A DNA stretch of 64,000 bases from Agrobacterium cavarae (lineage in GTDB: Bacteria > Pseudomonadota > Alphaproteobacteria > Rhizobiales > Rhizobiaceae). Numbering within the stretch: the first letter of the stretch is position 1; every line of letters begins with the position of its first letter. Where the stretch lies: contig NZ_SISF01000027.1 in NCBI RefSeq assembly GCF_004310285.1, forward strand, positions 180,081-244,080, read 5' to 3'. A program made the position numbers and the translations under genes. Under the pieces are notes generated by a model, which was not told where the DNA came from, made no database searches, and saw only the letters and a program-made list of their open reading frames with translations. Below, one piece after another: positions 44,246 to 53,886 of the stretch.

Positions 44246-45139
44246 ATGCCAAAGACGTTTCGTGGTGTCTTTACCGTGATGATCACTCCCATCGACGAAG
44301 ATGGGAAAGTCAATTTGCCAGCACTCGCTGCCTTTACAGATTGGCAGATCCGGGAGGGCGTGCATGGACTCATCCCTCTTGGTTCGACAGGAGAGTTCCT
44401 TTCACTATCCGATCAGGATTGGGACGACGTCGCCCGCACGGTCATCCAGAGCGCCGCCGGGCGCGTACCAGTTCTGATCGGAACAGGTGCTGAAGATACC
44501 CGTGAAGCGGTTCGCTTGAGCTGCAAGGCCGAGGCACTGGGCGCGGATGGCGTGATGATAATCCCGCCATTCTACTCGACGCCGACCGACGACGAACTGG
44601 TAACACATTACCAAACCATCGCCCGCTCAATTTCCATTCCGATCATGGTCTACAACAACCCTGCAACGTCGAATGTGGACATGAAGCCCGAACTTCTGGC
44701 TCGCATCGCCGAGATTGATGGCTGCGACTATGTCAAGGAATCGACCCTTGAAGTCACGCGTATCCGCGATATCGTTCGACTGGCTGGTGACAAGATGACT
44801 CCTTTCGGCGGTATTCTCGGCTTTGAATCTTTCGTCATGGGTGCGCAGGGCTGGGTAGCCGTTGCGTCCAATGTGGCGCCTGCAGCAATGTCGCGCATCT
44901 TCACTCTAGCGGCCGATGAGAAGAAATACGATGAAGCACGTGCGCTTTATCTGAAGTGGCTTCCCATCATCCAGGCGGTCGGCGGGCAGGCCTATGTCGC
45001 TGGCTCCAAGGCCTTGCTGAACCACATGGGGTTTGCCGCAGGATCGCCGCTGCCGCCGCGTCTGCCGTTGCCATCAGAGCAGGATGCCGCGATGAAGGCT
45101 TTGGTCGAGCGTTTCGGCTTAAGCTTTTCCCAAAACTGA
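44246..45139 (+). CDS. DapA-family aldolase/deaminase (possible 1-pyrroline-4-hydroxy-2-carboxylate deaminase)
   Basis: 297-residue class I TIM barrel. LIPLGSTGEFLSLSDQDW is the carboxylate-binding G-S-T-G-E motif, VYNNPATSNVDM carries the Tyr and YVKESTLEVTRI the Schiff-base lysine. The family includes dihydrodipicolinate synthase, N-acetylneuraminate lyase, 2-keto-3-deoxy-sugar acid aldolases and the hydroxyproline-pathway deaminase. Followed directly by a hydroxyproline-dehydrogenase-like gene, so deamination of the ring imine to 2-oxoglutarate semialdehyde is the best guess. Confidence 0.8.
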   Translation: MPKTFRGVFTVMITPIDEDGKVNLPALAAFTDWQIREGVHGLIPLGSTGEFLSLSDQDWDDVARTVIQSAAGRVPVLIGTGAEDTREAVRLSCKAEALGADGVMIIPPFYSTPTDDELVTHYQTIARSISIPIMVYNNPATSNVDMKPELLARIAEIDGCDYVKESTLEVTRIRDIVRLAGDKMTPFGGILGFESFVMGAQGWVAVASNVAPAAMSRIFTLAADEKKYDEARALYLKWLPIIQAVGGQAYVAGSKALLNHMGFAAGSPLPPRLPLPSEQDAAMKALVERFGLSFSQN

Positions 45140-45153
45140 GCCGGAGAAACCAG

Positions 45154-48054
45154 ATGCCCGGTTCGATCATTCAGGATGCAGGCGTGACCGTCTATTTCGA
45201 TGGCGTTGCGCATCGCGTCGATCCGGGCCTTTCCATTGCCGCCGCGCTGACCGCGCTGGATCAAGCAGACTTCTCTACTGATGCAGCAGGGGAGAAGCGT
45301 GGTCTGTTTTGTGGCATGGGTGTGTGTCACGATTGCCTTGTGACAGTCGATAGCCGCACGAGCCAGCGCGCCTGTATGACGCCCGTTCGAGACGGCATGC
45401 GCGTCGCTCGTCAGCAGGCGCGTCCCGATATCACTTGTACTGACCTCGCTGACCTGAGGCCTGTCCCAACAGAACTTAATGAGTTCGAAATGGACTTGCT
45501 GGTCATTGGAGCGGGGCCGGGTGGTCTCGCTGCCGCGGTGGCAGCGGCAGAAGCCGGGGCCTCTGTAACTGTGGTGGACGAGCGGCACACATCGGGCGGC
45601 CAATTCTTCAAGCAGCCTAACACGGATGCAGCACGCCTGGTGCTCAAGGCTGACCGGCAGGCCGCAGATGGGGCTGCGTTGATCGAAAGAGCACGTTCGC
45701 TTGGCGTGACCATTCTTTCAGGCGTGACCGTCTGGGGCGCGGCTCACGGAGAAGATGGACGAGTAGTAATTTCCTGCCTGGGCCATGATGGTGTTTTCTA
45801 TTGCCGACCTACGATGCTTGTCATCGGCACCGGGGCTTTCGAGCGGCCGCCAGCCATTAGAGGATGGACGCTGCCAGGCGTCATGACGGCAGGGGCTGCG
45901 CAAACCCTGCTTCGCAGCTATGGCACGCTTCCTGGCCGGCGCATTCTGATTGCCGGAAACGGCCCTCTCAATTTTCAGGTCGCAAGCGAGATCCTCAAGG
46001 CCGGCGGTGACGTCGTCTGTCTGGTGGAGCAGGCAGGCTCGCCATGGAGCAGACCAGTCGAAGCATTCAGTGTTTTTCGCCATGACGCGGCACTTGCCCT
46101 GAAAGGCATGAAAGAAATTGCTCGACTTGAGCGAGCAGGCGTCAGGCTCGCCTGGAACGCGCAAATTTCGGACATTAGAGGTGATGGCAGAGTAGAGGCG
46201 GCGACGGTTTCGGGTGTTGGGGGCGACGTAACCATCGAAGTCGATACCGTTTTGTTGGGTGGACATTTTACCTCGTCCAACGAGTTGTCGCGGTTGCTCG
46301 GTTGTGCTCATCGCGTAACCGAAAATGGCACCCTCACGGCAGATTGTGCCGAGGATGGCGAAAGTTCGCTGCCTCGCATCCATATCGTCGGCGAGGCTGT
46401 GCGTTTTGGTGGTGCCCACCTGGCAATGGCTGAAGGCAGGCTTGCAGGTCTGGCAATTGCCGCCAAGCTTGGCCTCAAGCGCCAGCCAGACACCACAGCA
46501 AAGAAAAAACTCGCGCGCGCCAAAGCGTTTCAAGCGGCGCTTTGGCGATTGTTTGCGCCAGCGCCCACGCCGTTGGAACTCGCAGACACCGCGCTCGCCT
46601 GCCGGTGCGAAAGTGTTGCGATCGGTACTCTGAAGAGCCTTGCCGTTAAGGGTCCGCTGGACATCGCAACAATGAAGCGCCTGACCCGTGCCGGGATGGG
46701 ACGCTGCCAAAGCCGCTACTGTGGCCGGACGCTCACACAATTGACCGGCCGACCCATGAGCGAGACCGACGGCCTGCTCGCACCGCAGATGCCACTACGT
46801 CCGGTGCCGCTTGCAGCACTTGCGATTGAGAAGCCGGAGTGGGGAGGGCATAGACGAGCACTGTTGCCCGCACGTCCGCCATTGCACCATTCCGAACCGC
46901 TACCGATGAGAGAAGCGTCCACCGTTGTCATCGGCGCGGGGATTGCCGGACTTTCGAGCGCGTTGTTTCTGGCAGAAGCTGGCGAAGATGTCGTGGTGTT
47001 GGAACGTGGCTTTCCTGGCGGGCTGGCATCGGGCGGGAATGCTGGCAGCCTACATGCGCAATTGTTGTCATTCGATCACGGAGCCCGCGCAGAAGCAGGT
47101 GGAGGGCCAGCAGCAAAAACGCTTCCGTTGCAGCGAGACTCCATTTCGCTATGGCAGATGCTGGAGAAAAAGCTCGGTCGCGATTTTGAGATGAAGATCA
47201 CGGGCGGCCTGATGGTTGCCGAGACCGAAGCACACATGCGCTTCCTTGAGGAGAAGACTCGGGTTGAACGCGAAAATGGCATCGATTGTCAGGTGATTGG
47301 CGCTGAAGATTTACGAAAGCTAGAGCCCGCGCTTTCGCCATTGATGATTGGAGCCGCCTATTGTCCGACGGAAGGGAAGATCAACCCGCTTGTCGCGACG
47401 CGGCACGTGCATGACGGCGCTGTGGCCGCTGGTGCTCGCGTATTTGATCGTACCGAAGTGCTGTCGATCCGCCGCGAAGGGTCAGGATTTATTATCGAGA
47501 CCTCGCGGGGACCGCTACGGGCAGGTCGCATCGTGAATGCTGCCGGTGCTTTTGCTTCGCGCGTCGGCGCAATGCTGGGGCTAGACATTCCCGTGTTCGG
47601 GGCGCCGCTGCAAATGGTGGTGACCGAGGCTGCTGCGCCAGCTATCTCGCATCTGGTTGCCCATGCCGATCGTCATTTGACGCTCAAGCAGGCTGCTAAT
47701 GGCAATTTTTTGATCGGCGGTGGTTGGACGGCTGGTCTTGATCCGGTCCACAGCCATCCTCGCCCGATGTTTTCCAGCTTGGAGGGCAATCTTTGGGTGG
47801 CGCAGCACGTTGTCCCGGGTTTGCGAAAACTGCATGTCATCCGCAGTTGGGCTGCCATGAACATCAACATCGACGGCGCGCCGATCCTCGGAGAGCATCC
47901 AGGTGTGCCCGGTTTCTTTAATGCAGTCACATCCAATGGCTTTACGCTTGGGCCTCTCATCGGCCAACTCACGGCCGATCTCGTCCTTGGCCGAGACCCC
48001 GGGCGCGATTTGTCGGCCTTTTCCATCAACCGCTTTCAGGGAGTTCGGTCATGA
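45154..48054 (+). CDS. 966-residue fused oxidoreductase (2Fe-2S + FAD/NAD domain + DadA-like FAD domain)
   Basis: ATG at 45154 follows CCGGAGAAA; the frame is open further upstream only by chance over the DapA gene. Three parts: residues 1-105, HcnA-like 2Fe-2S domain with C53-x4-C58-x2-C61-x12-C74; residues about 110-580, HcnB-like FAD domain (VIGAGPGG 117-124, second nucleotide motif [11 protein letters not shown], and a BFD-type cysteine set CRC...CQSRYC); residues about 590-966, DadA-like amine oxidase ([40 protein letters not shown]). These equal the gamma, alpha and beta subunits of bacterial D-hydroxyproline dehydrogenases, normally three genes. Likely oxidises a cyclic D-amino or imino acid. 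Confidence 0.85.
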   Translation: MPGSIIQDAGVTVYFDGVAHRVDPGLSIAAALTALDQADFSTDAAGEKRGLFCGMGVCHDCLVTVDSRTSQRACMTPVRDGMRVARQQARPDITCTDLADLRPVPTELNEFEMDLLVIGAGPGGLAAAVAAAEAGASVTVVDERHTSGGQFFKQPNTDAARLVLKADRQAADGAALIERARSLGVTILSGVTVWGAAHGEDGRVVISCLGHDGVFYCRPTMLVIGTGAFERPPAIRGWTLPGVMTAGAAQTLLRSYGTLPGRRILIAGNGPLNFQVASEILKAGGDVVCLVEQAGSPWSRPVEAFSVFRHDAALALKGMKEIARLERAGVRLAWNAQISDIRGDGRVEAATVSGVGGDVTIEVDTVLLGGHFTSSNELSRLLGCAHRVTENGTLTADCAEDGESSLPRIHIVGEAVRFGGAHLAMAEGRLAGLAIAAKLGLKRQPDTTAKKKLARAKAFQAALWRLFAPAPTPLELADTALACRCESVAIGTLKSLAVKGPLDIATMKRLTRAGMGRCQSRYCGRTLTQLTGRPMSETDGLLAPQMPLRPVPLAALAIEKPEWGGHRRALLPARPPLHHSEPLPMREASTVVIGAGIAGLSSALFLAEAGEDVVVLERGFPGGLASGGNAGSLHAQLLSFDHGARAEAGGGPAAKTLPLQRDSISLWQMLEKKLGRDFEMKITGGLMVAETEAHMRFLEEKTRVERENGIDCQVIGAEDLRKLEPALSPLMIGAAYCPTEGKINPLVATRHVHDGAVAAGARVFDRTEVLSIRREGSGFIIETSRGPLRAGRIVNAAGAFASRVGAMLGLDIPVFGAPLQMVVTEAAAPAISHLVAHADRHLTLKQAANGNFLIGGGWTAGLDPVHSHPRPMFSSLEGNLWVAQHVVPGLRKLHVIRSWAAMNINIDGAPILGEHPGVPGFFNAVTSNGFTLGPLIGQLTADLVLGRDPGRDLSAFSINRFQGVRS

Positions 48055-48779
48055 TCGAGATCACCGGCGTCACGAAATACTACGGCGATTTTGCCGTTCT
48101 AAAGAGCTGCTCAACGCGTGTTTCCAAGGGTGAAGTTGTCGTTGTCTGCGGTCCGTCCGGATCTGGAAAATCGACCCTGATCAAATGTGTCAATGCGCTG
48201 GAGCCCATTCAGGAAGGGTCGATCCGCGTGGATGGCATAGAAGTCAACGATCCCGGCACTGATCTTCCTGATCTTCGTTCTCGTGTTGGTATGGTGTTTC
48301 AAAACTTTGAACTCTTTGCCCACCTAACAATCGAAGCCAACATCATGCTTGCACAGCGCATCGTTCTTCATCGCAGCGAAAGCATTGCGAAAAGGCGATC
48401 GATGGATCTTCTGGATCGTGTGGGGATGACAGGGCACGCCCACAAGTATCCAAGCCAATTGTCAGGCGGACAGCAGCAACGCGTGGCGATAGCCCGGGCG
48501 CTTGCCATGAACCCGAAAGCCATGCTGTTCGACGAGCCGACATCAGCTCTCGATCCCGAGATGATTTCCGAAGTGTTGGATGTAATGACCGACCTTGCCA
48601 AAGAAGGCATGACGATGATGGTTGTTACCCATGAGATGGGTTTCGCCCGCAAAGTCGCAACACGGATGATCTTTATCGACCAGGGCGAAATTGTCGAGGA
48701 CCGCGCAACGGAAGATTTCTTTAGTAATCGTCACAATGCGCGCACAGAAGCCTTTCTCAGCAAGATCCTCCATCATTGA
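48051..48779 (+). CDS. polar-amino-acid-type ABC transporter ATP-binding protein
   Basis: 242 residues: Walker [10 protein letters not shown], signature [15 protein letters not shown], Walker [17 protein letters not shown]-loop VTHEMGF. It overlaps the fused oxidoreductase stop by four bases (ATGA), so transporter and enzyme are translationally coupled. Serves the permease at 43531. Confidence 0.93.
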   Translation: MIEITGVTKYYGDFAVLKSCSTRVSKGEVVVVCGPSGSGKSTLIKCVNALEPIQEGSIRVDGIEVNDPGTDLPDLRSRVGMVFQNFELFAHLTIEANIMLAQRIVLHRSESIAKRRSMDLLDRVGMTGHAHKYPSQLSGGQQQRVAIARALAMNPKAMLFDEPTSALDPEMISEVLDVMTDLAKEGMTMMVVTHEMGFARKVATRMIFIDQGEIVEDRATEDFFSNRHNARTEAFLSKILHH

Positions 48780-48788
48780 GAGTTTGAT

Positions 48789-50198
48789 ATGACCAAATTC
48801 GACCTAGTTGTTAAAGGTGGCACCATAGCGACCGCCTCCGACATCTTCAAAGCCGACATAGGCATTCTCGACGGTAAAATCGTCCAAATCGGCGAACAGC
48901 TTGATGGCGGTGCCCAGACAATCGACGCCAGCGGCAAATATGTTCTGCCTGGTGGCATTGATAGCCATGTCCATATCTCCCAGCCGTCAGGAGATGGCAT
49001 CGTCATGGCCGACGACTTCGAGAGCGGTACCCGTTCTGCTCTTTTCGGCGGGAACACCACAATCATGCCTTTCTGTCTGCAGGAGAAAGACCGGCCGATG
49101 CGAGAGGCTCTAAACGCCTATCACGAGCTCGCTGAAGGCAACTGCTACACCGATGTGAGCTTTCACCTCATCGTTTCGGATCCGACGGATAGTCTCTTTG
49201 GGCAGGAGCTTCCGGCTTTGGCTGCTGACGGATATTCTTCTTTCAAAGTCTTCATGACTTATGAGGGGCTTCGGCTCAACGATGCAGAGATACTGAAGAC
49301 GCTGGACGTTGCACGTTCGACTGGTGCGACTGTCATGGTCCATTGCGAAAATGAAGATGCTATCCGCTTTTTGATTGCAAGGCATGAGGCGGAGGGTGAC
49401 GTAGCGCCGCGAGCGCATGCCTCTACACGGCCGGTGGCGGTTGAACGTGAGGCGACACACCGGGCGCTGACACTTGCCGAAATCGTTGATGTGCCGGTTG
49501 TCATTGTTCATGTTTCCAACGGCGAGGCGATGGAGGAAATCGCGCGGGCCCGATCTCGTGGCATCAAGGTGGTTGGCGAGACATGCCCGCAATATTTGAT
49601 GCTGACGGCCGATGATCTAGACGGCATGGATTGGGAGGGCGCGAAATTTGTTTGCTCGCCTCCACCCCGCGACAAGGCTGCTCAGGAAGAATGCTGGAGA
49701 GGCATTGAGACCGGCATTTTCGATCTCTTCTCATCGGATCACTGCCCGTTCCGCTACGATGACGAGCGCGGCAAGCGTAGTCCAAAGGGACTTGAAAGCT
49801 TTCGTCACATCCCAAACGGAATTCCCGGCGTCGAAACGCGTCTGCCGATCCTTTTTTCGGAAGGGGTCATGAAGGGGCGCATCGATTTGCCGCGCTTCGT
49901 CGCGCTTTCTGCGACCAATCATGCAAAGACCTATGGGCTTTATCCGGAAAAAGGCACGATCTCGATTGGCGCAGATGCCGACATCGCCATTTGGGACCCT
50001 ACCATCAAACGCACGATACGCCATGCCGATCTGCACGATGGTGCTGACTATTCGCCCTATGAAGGTATCGAGATTACCGGCTGGCCGACCACCGTCATCC
50101 TCGGCGGTCGGTTGATGGTTCGTGACGGCGCGCTCGTCGGGAAAAAGGGCGATGGCACCTACCGCTCAGCCCGCGCCAAAAGCACTAAAACTATCTAA
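48789..50198 (+). CDS. dihydropyrimidinase/D-hydantoinase-family amidohydrolase
   Basis: 469 residues with the complete metal centre of the family: VLPGGIDSHVHI (HxH), SSFKVFMTYEG (lysine to be carboxylated), VMVHCENED, VVIVHVSN, and SSDHCPF (final Asp). GETCPQYLML is also typical. It hydrolyses a cyclic amide such as a hydantoin or dihydropyrimidine, or a related ring. Its place in an oxidoreductase/DapA operon suggests it opens a ring amide in the same catabolic route. It starts nine bases after the ATPase gene. Confidence 0.88.
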   Translation: MTKFDLVVKGGTIATASDIFKADIGILDGKIVQIGEQLDGGAQTIDASGKYVLPGGIDSHVHISQPSGDGIVMADDFESGTRSALFGGNTTIMPFCLQEKDRPMREALNAYHELAEGNCYTDVSFHLIVSDPTDSLFGQELPALAADGYSSFKVFMTYEGLRLNDAEILKTLDVARSTGATVMVHCENEDAIRFLIARHEAEGDVAPRAHASTRPVAVEREATHRALTLAEIVDVPVVIVHVSNGEAMEEIARARSRGIKVVGETCPQYLMLTADDLDGMDWEGAKFVCSPPPRDKAAQEECWRGIETGIFDLFSSDHCPFRYDDERGKRSPKGLESFRHIPNGIPGVETRLPILFSEGVMKGRIDLPRFVALSATNHAKTYGLYPEKGTISIGADADIAIWDPTIKRTIRHADLHDGADYSPYEGIEITGWPTTVILGGRLMVRDGALVGKKGDGTYRSARAKSTKTI

Positions 50199-50219
50199 GC
50201 AATTCGGAGACTTGAATTT

Positions 50220-50630
50220 ATGAAACTGAAAATCACCGCTGGCCCATTCGTTTTCGATGCTGTGCTAGAGACAGAAAAAGCCCCACAGACCTGCAAGGCG
50301 TTCATTGAACGTCTGCCCTTTGAAGGCCAGATCGTACATGTTCGCTGGTCGGGGGAGGGCGTATGGGTACCACTTGGAGACTATAATTTCGGCGTGGGTT
50401 ACGAGAACCACACGAGCCATCCCGCACCCGGTCATATCATCCTTTATCCCGGCGGTATCAGCGAGACGGAGATTTTGCTCGCGTATGGCGGTGTCGATTT
50501 CTCTTCCAAGATGGGACAGCTCGCTGGCAACCATTTCATCACCGTCACGTCCAACTTGGAAAATTTGGCCGTGCTGGGTAACAAGACTCTTTGGGAAGGT
50601 GCTCAGCAAATTCGGTTCGAGCTTGCTTAG
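50220..50630 (+). CDS. DUF3830 family protein (cyclophilin-like fold)
   Basis: 136 residues. LKITAGPFVFDAVLETEKAPQTCKAFIERLPFEGQIVHVRWSGE and the GHIILYPGGISETEILLAYG segment match DUF3830, a small cyclophilin-like family that commonly neighbours hydantoinase-type and amino-acid dehydrogenase genes. No catalytic residues are assigned. It follows the amidohydrolase by 21 bases and closes the operon. Confidence 0.78.
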   Translation: MKLKITAGPFVFDAVLETEKAPQTCKAFIERLPFEGQIVHVRWSGEGVWVPLGDYNFGVGYENHTSHPAPGHIILYPGGISETEILLAYGGVDFSSKMGQLAGNHFITVTSNLENLAVLGNKTLWEGAQQIRFELA

Positions 50631-50717
50631 AAGCGTTTCGAAGCCGACACGCAACAGCGAGACCTTGTATCCTTAGATATCCCCGAGAATCCATATCTCT
50701 GGTGTTTGAGCAATGGT

Positions 50718-50736
50718 AGGGTCTGCCTTAGACCCT
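50718..50736 (+). terminator. hairpin downstream of the DUF3830 gene
   Basis: AGGGTCT-GCCTT-AGACCCT, a perfect seven-base stem with five-base loop, 88 bases after the stop codon, followed by TTCAA. A plausible weak terminator of the operon. The remainder of 50631-50997 shows no gene. Confidence 0.5.
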
Positions 50737-50997
50737 TCAACAATCTCGTCCGACCAAAGCATAAACTGGACAGCGTGGGCTTCTGCGATTTAGTGGATCA
50801 AAGGCAAGGAGGATCAAGCGGCAAATTTGGGCTTTAAAGGAGCAGTCTGCGATCGGCCGATCCACCTGTCCACAATGATATTAGGTACTTATCGATGGCT
50901 AGACGTGGCCTAACGCATCATAAGCAGTGACGAATGCTAATGCTGGTATTTAGAGTTTTCTATAAAATTAATGGCTTACGAGGTCTCGAAAATTAGC

Positions 50998-51870
50998 ATG
51001 ACAGCATTGACGCGGCCGACGTTCGATGCCGGTGTCGCGCTCGTGTCTCGACGAGCACATCGCCCGTTCACCGGTTGGCGCTCGCTCCTTGAGCGCTGAA
51101 ATTTCGCCGACGCCTGCGCTTCCCTCTGGGTTGACGGCTAACTCTTCCATCTCGAAGACCTTGCCCTTCAGGACGCCTTTCGCGATACCCGCACCCCCAC
51201 CCACGAACTCACCATCGCCCGCGAAGTGCTGCGCTCGCGCCGTCGCATTGCTGGGCAGAAGCCGGTTTGGGCGCTGTCCGCAAAGGGCCTGCGGATTTTG
51301 CGACAAACATCGGACATTAAGTCGGCCGGCGCGGGGCGAGGTGGAGACAACCGGCGTCATTTAGCCTACGGCCGCCATCGATCCGGAAGGGTAGGGGAAG
51401 ATGATAATGACATGGGAAATCTGCCCGGCGTCGACCTCGCTGCCATCGATGCGACGCTGGCGCGATCGTCGGCCGCGATCGAGGGCGCAACACGGCCCAG
51501 CCGCGGCCGTGCGATGGCCAGCCGTGCCGATTAAAATTTGATGATCTACGATCTCGGCTGGGACGAGGATGCAAGCTTGGACGAATGGCGCGGCGTCTTA
51601 TGCCAAGTTTAGAAGATGCCGCCCGTGCTGCAGGCGATCATTGCTGTCGAGCCTGCAACGAACTTTCCTTCTTGCACTACGCCCCCTGGCTTTACCGGAT
51701 GGTCGTCGTATCGATCCTGCGCCAGGCGGGTATCGCTACGCGCGCGTATCTGGGCGCCATCAATCTCGGCCTCAAAACCATTCCCGTCGATCGGCCCAGG
51801 CATGGCGACCGGGAGACGAGATTGATTCTCATCGCCTACAGTTCCTTGGCGGCCGCCGATATCGGCTGAC
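50998..51870 (+). pseudogene. degraded DUF1612/HTH-domain protein gene
   Basis: Pieces of one protein read across frames with stops between: TALTRPTFDAGVALVSRRAH, then NFADACASLWVDG, LFHLEDLALQDAFRDTRTPT, HELTIAREVLRSRRRIAG, LARSSAAIEGATR, then MIYDLGWDEDASLDEWRGVL, and later INLGLKTIPVD. These follow the order of rhizobial DUF1612 proteins (N-terminal RHH_7-type and C-terminal winged-helix region). At least four in-frame stops or shifts, and the C-terminal HTH end is lost. First of three decayed genes of a conserved rhizobial set. Confidence 0.75.
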
Positions 51871-52098
51871 CATCACCGACAGGCGGCGCAGCAATCGATC
51901 TAGGGTTCGGACTGAGGGGAGATGTATAGGTGGACGAGAGGAGTGCATCATGTAGCCAGCTAGAAAAATCGGAGCACCTGACTCAAGACTGCGAGGCACT
52001 CTAAACGCTCAATAATGCAAGATTATCGGACGTTTTATATGAGCGACGAGCCGTGCGGTTTTGTGCTTTATCACTAGTGCAAACCGCGCCCGTGATTT

Positions 52099-53063
52099 AT
52101 GCTCCCACGCATGGATTCGCTTGCCGCTACTGCTCTACCGACCCCGGTCTGGTCGTCTCGTCTGCCAAGCTGGACGCGGACGCGAACTCACGACATCACG
52201 GAATCCGACGCCGCCTTTGCAGCTGGTATCGCCCTGAAATCACTTCACGATCTGATCCGTGCAGACCCGCTCTGGATCGGTTGCTGGCGCGATCGACTTG
52301 CCTTAAAATCCGCCGCTGTCGCTGCCCGAATGCTCGGTCGCAGCGAGGAAGAAGCCGCCATCCGCGACGAGGTTTTGTTGACGTCTGCAGGCGATGATCC
52401 TGGACCAGCTGGAAAGCTGTTTCTGGCCACACGAATGCTGACGCGCAGATCCGGAACACTCACCACACCCTTCATTAGGGAAGTCGCCGCACTGTTGGGG
52501 ATGAACTGGGACGACAGCCTTGCCTCGATCCCCGACATCGTCGATATGGCGATCCAGTCCGGGCGCGCGGCACCCCTCGCAGTTGCCGAGCTTGTATCGG
52601 CGATTACGACCATTCGCCCGGGCGCCGAGGTGCTGGCTCTGGGATGGCGGAGGTCGCGCTGGCGCGCAAGCTGAACTGGCCGAAACCCGTGCCGTTGCTG
52701 CTGCCAACGCGCTTTGGCCCCGCCTTCCGCACTATCGGCGGCCGTGGTCGCGTCCGGCCGGGAGAGCCGGCTTATCCGAAAGCGATCTGCCTGGCGCTGG
52801 TCGGCGGCGTTGAGACCGCACTCCGCTCCGCCGGCGAGATCGATCGACGCGCCGGGCGGCTGCTGGCGGGCGCGCCGAAAGTGCGAACTAAGGGCGCTGA
52901 GCCGGTGATCAGCAAGCTGTTAAACGAGGATGCGATCGCAGCTTCGGCGCCGGGCAGTAGCCTGTCGCGCTGGGCGGCAAACCAGCTGTTCGAGCGCCTC
53001 GAAAGTTTCGAGGCGGTGCGCGAGCTTTCCGGCCGCTCCTCATTCCGCATATTCGGGTTATGA
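52099..53063 (+). pseudogene. DUF1403 family protein gene broken by a one-base frameshift
   Basis: Two overlapping frames complete each other. 52099-52640 gives ITESDAAFAAGIALKSLHDL, WRDRLALKSAAVAARMLGRS and LLTSAGDDPGPAGKLFLATR; 52644-53063 gives [20 protein letters not shown] through [20 protein letters not shown] and the family ending [14 protein letters not shown]. The GGG at 52641-52643 has one G too many (LWMAEVAL would read through). The single lesion makes a sequencing error or very recent mutation possible. The stop overlaps the ScpB-like gene by four bases. Confidence 0.8.
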
Positions 53064-53750
53064 CGATGGTAGGAGCGAGCACAGACAAAAGCCGTCGTCG
53101 ACCGAAAGAGCGGCAACAGGAGGTGCTGTACGATCGCGAGCTCGAGGAACTTCCACTGGAGATGCGCTGGCGGGAATGGATGATGCGTGTGGAAGCAGTG
53201 ATCTTCGCTTCCGCCGAACCAGTCGGCCGCGAGACGCTGGCGCGGGTAGTTGGAAAAGACTGCAGCATCGATCTGCTCATCGATGATCTACGCGAGGTCC
53301 CGACTTTACGAGCTTGTGTCAGTCGCCGGCGGCTGGCAGCATCGGACACGCCCGCGGTTCGCCGAGACGATCCGCGCTTCGTCGGCGCCGACCAGGGGAG
53401 GGGCGGCTGCCCTCTCCGAGTTCGAGGCGATGGTACTGATGGCGGTGGGATATTTCCAGCCGGTTGCCCGCGGCGAACTGTCGAAGATTTTTGGCAAGGA
53501 GGTCAGCCGCGACACCATCGGCGCGTTGCGGGGTGCGGGTTTCATCGGCTCCGGGCCGCGCAGCCCGACGGCGGGAGCGCCCTATACCTATGTTACGACC
53601 TCGCATTTTCTCTCGGCCTTCGGCATGGAGACACTGCGGGATCTGCCGAACATCGAGGACCTTGAGGAGGCAGGGCTGTTGATCCGGCATGCAGCAAAGG
53701 AAGAAACGAGTTTTACGGGGGACGTCGAAACCGAAGAAGACGACGGATGA
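53060..53750 (+). pseudogene. ScpB-like (SMC-Scp complex) gene, frameshifted
   Basis: The first half (frame of 53060) reads LEELPLEMRWREWMMRVEAV, IFASAEPVGRETLARVVGKD, CSIDLLIDDLREV. At about 53295-53303 the reading must change frame to continue YELVSVAGGWQHRTRPRFAE, then LSEFEAMVLMAVGYFQPVAR and GELSKIFGKEVSRDTIGALR. Both halves are winged-helix domains of the ScpB type. In plasmids and accessory regions of rhizobia such proteins sit behind DUF1612 and DUF1403 genes. This copy cannot make a full protein unless the shift is a sequencing error. Confidence 0.78.
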
Positions 53751-53886
53751 GCTAACCAGATTTGAATATATTCAGTTTGATGAATGCTATCGCGGGAAGA
53801 TTAGAGACGTATTGTATTGCCGTTGAGGTTGTGTATATTTGATGAATTCAACCGACGAAGACAACCGATGGTCTGACTAGGGGGGC

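Noticed and set aside
45718..46740. 340-codon minus-strand frame inside the fused oxidoreductase
   Set aside because: Antisense to FAD- and Fe-S-binding motifs; no start or ribosome site of its own.
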